Shown: one piece after another, positions 6,065 to 6,724 of the stretch | Layout: the number at the start of each line of letters is the position of its first letter | How positions within the stretch are numbered: the stretch's first letter is position 1 | Assembly (NCBI GenBank): GCA_900763995.1 | Contig: CAAFMK010000044.1 | Span: forward strand, 1 to 6,724 | Source of the DNA: an uncultured Oscillospiraceae bacterium | GTDB lineage: Bacteria > Bacillota > Clostridia > Oscillospirales > Oscillospiraceae | Length of the DNA stretch: 6,724 bases | Reading direction: 5' to 3' | Notes under the pieces: model-generated | What the model was told of the DNA's origin: nothing | Database searches by the model: none | What the model saw: the letters and a program-made list of their open reading frames with translations, nothing else | Position numbers and translations under genes: made by a program

Positions 6065-6724
6065 ATGCATTATATCAGTACACGAAATACGAATGTTCAG
6101 TGTTCAGCCTCTCAGGCTATTGTACAAGGGCTGGCCACGGACGGTGGCCTACTGACTCCCTTTTATACACCAAAGCTGCCTAATAAGGCGCTGGACGACC
6201 TGAAGTCCATGTCCTATCAGCACCGGGCAGTCTATGTGATGAAGCAGTATCTGGAGGAGTTTTCGGTCAAGGAATTGACAGATTTTGCAAGTGCAGCATA
6301 TGGTATGGACAAGTTTGATACCCCTGCGGTTGCTCCAGTGCGGACTGTAGATGCTGCCACCCACTGTCTGGAGCTGTGGCATGGGCCTACTTGTGCATTC
6401 AAAGATATGGCATTGCAGATGCTGCCCCACCTGTTGTCTGCCTCACTGGTCAAAACAGAAGAGGAAAAGACCGCCTGTATTTTGGTGGCCACCTCAGGTG
6501 ACACAGGAAAGGGTGCTCTGGAGGGGTTCCGGGATGTGCCCCGGACAAAAATCCTTGTTTTTTACCCCAAGGATGGGGTTTCTCAGGTGCAGGAGCTGCA
6601 AATGGTCACCCAGGAGGGAGGCAATGTGGGGGTCTGCGCCGTACAGGAAGCTTTGCAAAATGGTTGTAAGATTTACTGTGATACCAATATGATAGTAAAT
6701 GGACTTAGTAAATTAGTTTTAGGA
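6065..6724 (+). CDS. thrC: Threonine synthase (3' end missing, tail abnormal)
   Basis: Threonine synthase converts O-phospho-L-homoserine to L-threonine with PLP. Residues 1-194 are typical: 'MHYISTR' (1-7), 'GLATDGGLLTP' (22-32), 'FDTPAVAPV' (84-92), 'LELWHGPTCAFKDMALQ' (102-118) with PLP lysine K113, 'LVATSGDTGKGALEGF' (140-155) for phosphate binding, and 'VFYPKDGVSQVQ.LQMVTQEGGNVGV' (165-190). A GGGAAGGA site (6052-6059) precedes the ATG by 5 bases. The family should continue as 'GNFDDAQTGVK' after 'CAVQ' (191-194). Instead the frame runs for 26 codons of unrelated AT-rich sequence to the window edge. Family proteins have about 490 residues, so well over half is absent. Residues 1-194 are secure; those after 194 are not threonine synthase. 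Confidence 0.9.
   Translation, partial: MHYISTRNTNVQCSASQAIVQGLATDGGLLTPFYTPKLPNKALDDLKSMSYQHRAVYVMKQYLEEFSVKELTDFASAAYGMDKFDTPAVAPVRTVDAATHCLELWHGPTCAFKDMALQMLPHLLSASLVKTEEEKTACILVATSGDTGKGALEGFRDVPRTKILVFYPKDGVSQVQELQMVTQEGGNVGVCAVQEALQNGCKIYCDTNMIVNGLSKLVLG
6647..6724 (+). other. Foreign tail: CbiC/CobH-like fragment fused in frame to thrC
   Basis: These 78 bases encode 26 residues in the thrC frame that do not fit threonine synthase. The segment 'NGCKIYCDTNMIVNG' plus flanking residues resembles the region 'aleAl..G..I.tDt.Mv..GI' of precorrin-8X / cobalt-precorrin-8 methylmutase (CbiC/CobH), an enzyme of cobalamin synthesis. G+C is 23 of 78 (about 29%), against 29 of 46 (63%) in the bases just before. 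Codons shift to AAT, ATA, AGT and TTA. The piece lacks both ends of a CbiC gene. An assembly or read chimera is the simplest explanation; a real rearrangement is possible. The CbiC match is from memory of the family and was not searched. Confidence 0.65.

Noticed and set aside
1..6724. Defence system, CRISPR array, transposon, phage or toxin-antitoxin module
   Set aside because: No spaced repeats, transposase or integrase motifs, terminal inverted repeats or small toxin/antitoxin pairs were seen on either strand. Apart from the membrane protein, the genes belong to known housekeeping or conserved families.

Overview
This 6.7 kb window is housekeeping DNA from a Gram-positive anaerobe. It is most likely an Oscillospirales/Ruminococcaceae-type member of the Clostridia (inference). 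The evidence is the gene set and order (trmK–NIF3, then rplS–rbgA–rnhB–yraN–thrC), strong AGGAGG ribosome binding sites, a CxxC DUF1858 protein, and moderate G+C by eye, higher than in classical clostridia. All genes are on the + strand. The sequence begins inside a gene and ends inside one. The non-round length and an abnormal last ~78 bases suggest that it may be a whole metagenomic contig (inference).

Layout. (1) 1-195 is the tail of a small DUF1858 CxxC protein, closed by a hairpin terminator. (2) 364-3519 is a tightly overlapping cluster: trmK (tRNA m1A22 methyltransferase), a NIF3-family dinuclear-metal protein, and a large polytopic membrane protein with GT-C-like features and no clear assignment. 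(3) 3527-4031 is the L19 unit: a good extended -10 promoter, a structured leader of about 90 nt, rplS, and a strong terminator. (4) 4073-5930 holds rbgA (50S assembly GTPase), rnhB (RNase HII) and yraN (UPF0102), joined by 1-base and 4-base stop/start overlaps. (5) A promoter with a perfect inverted repeat in its spacer drives thrC (threonine synthase), which runs to the window end.

The genes mostly serve translation and genome upkeep: tRNA modification, ribosomal protein L19, assembly of the large subunit, and removal of ribonucleotides from DNA. thrC starts a separate amino-acid biosynthesis unit.

I found no mobile element, CRISPR array, defence system or clear new system. The point most worth checking is the 3' end. 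After residue 194 the threonine synthase frame leaves its family sequence. It continues in frame for 26 codons of very AT-rich DNA (23 of 78 bases are G/C) that resembles precorrin-8X methylmutase (CbiC/CobH), so the end is a chimera of two unrelated genes, most simply an assembly or read artefact. Second is an RNase HII whose GRG substrate-recognition motif reads GAG. Third is the palindrome between the -35 and -10 boxes of the thrC promoter.
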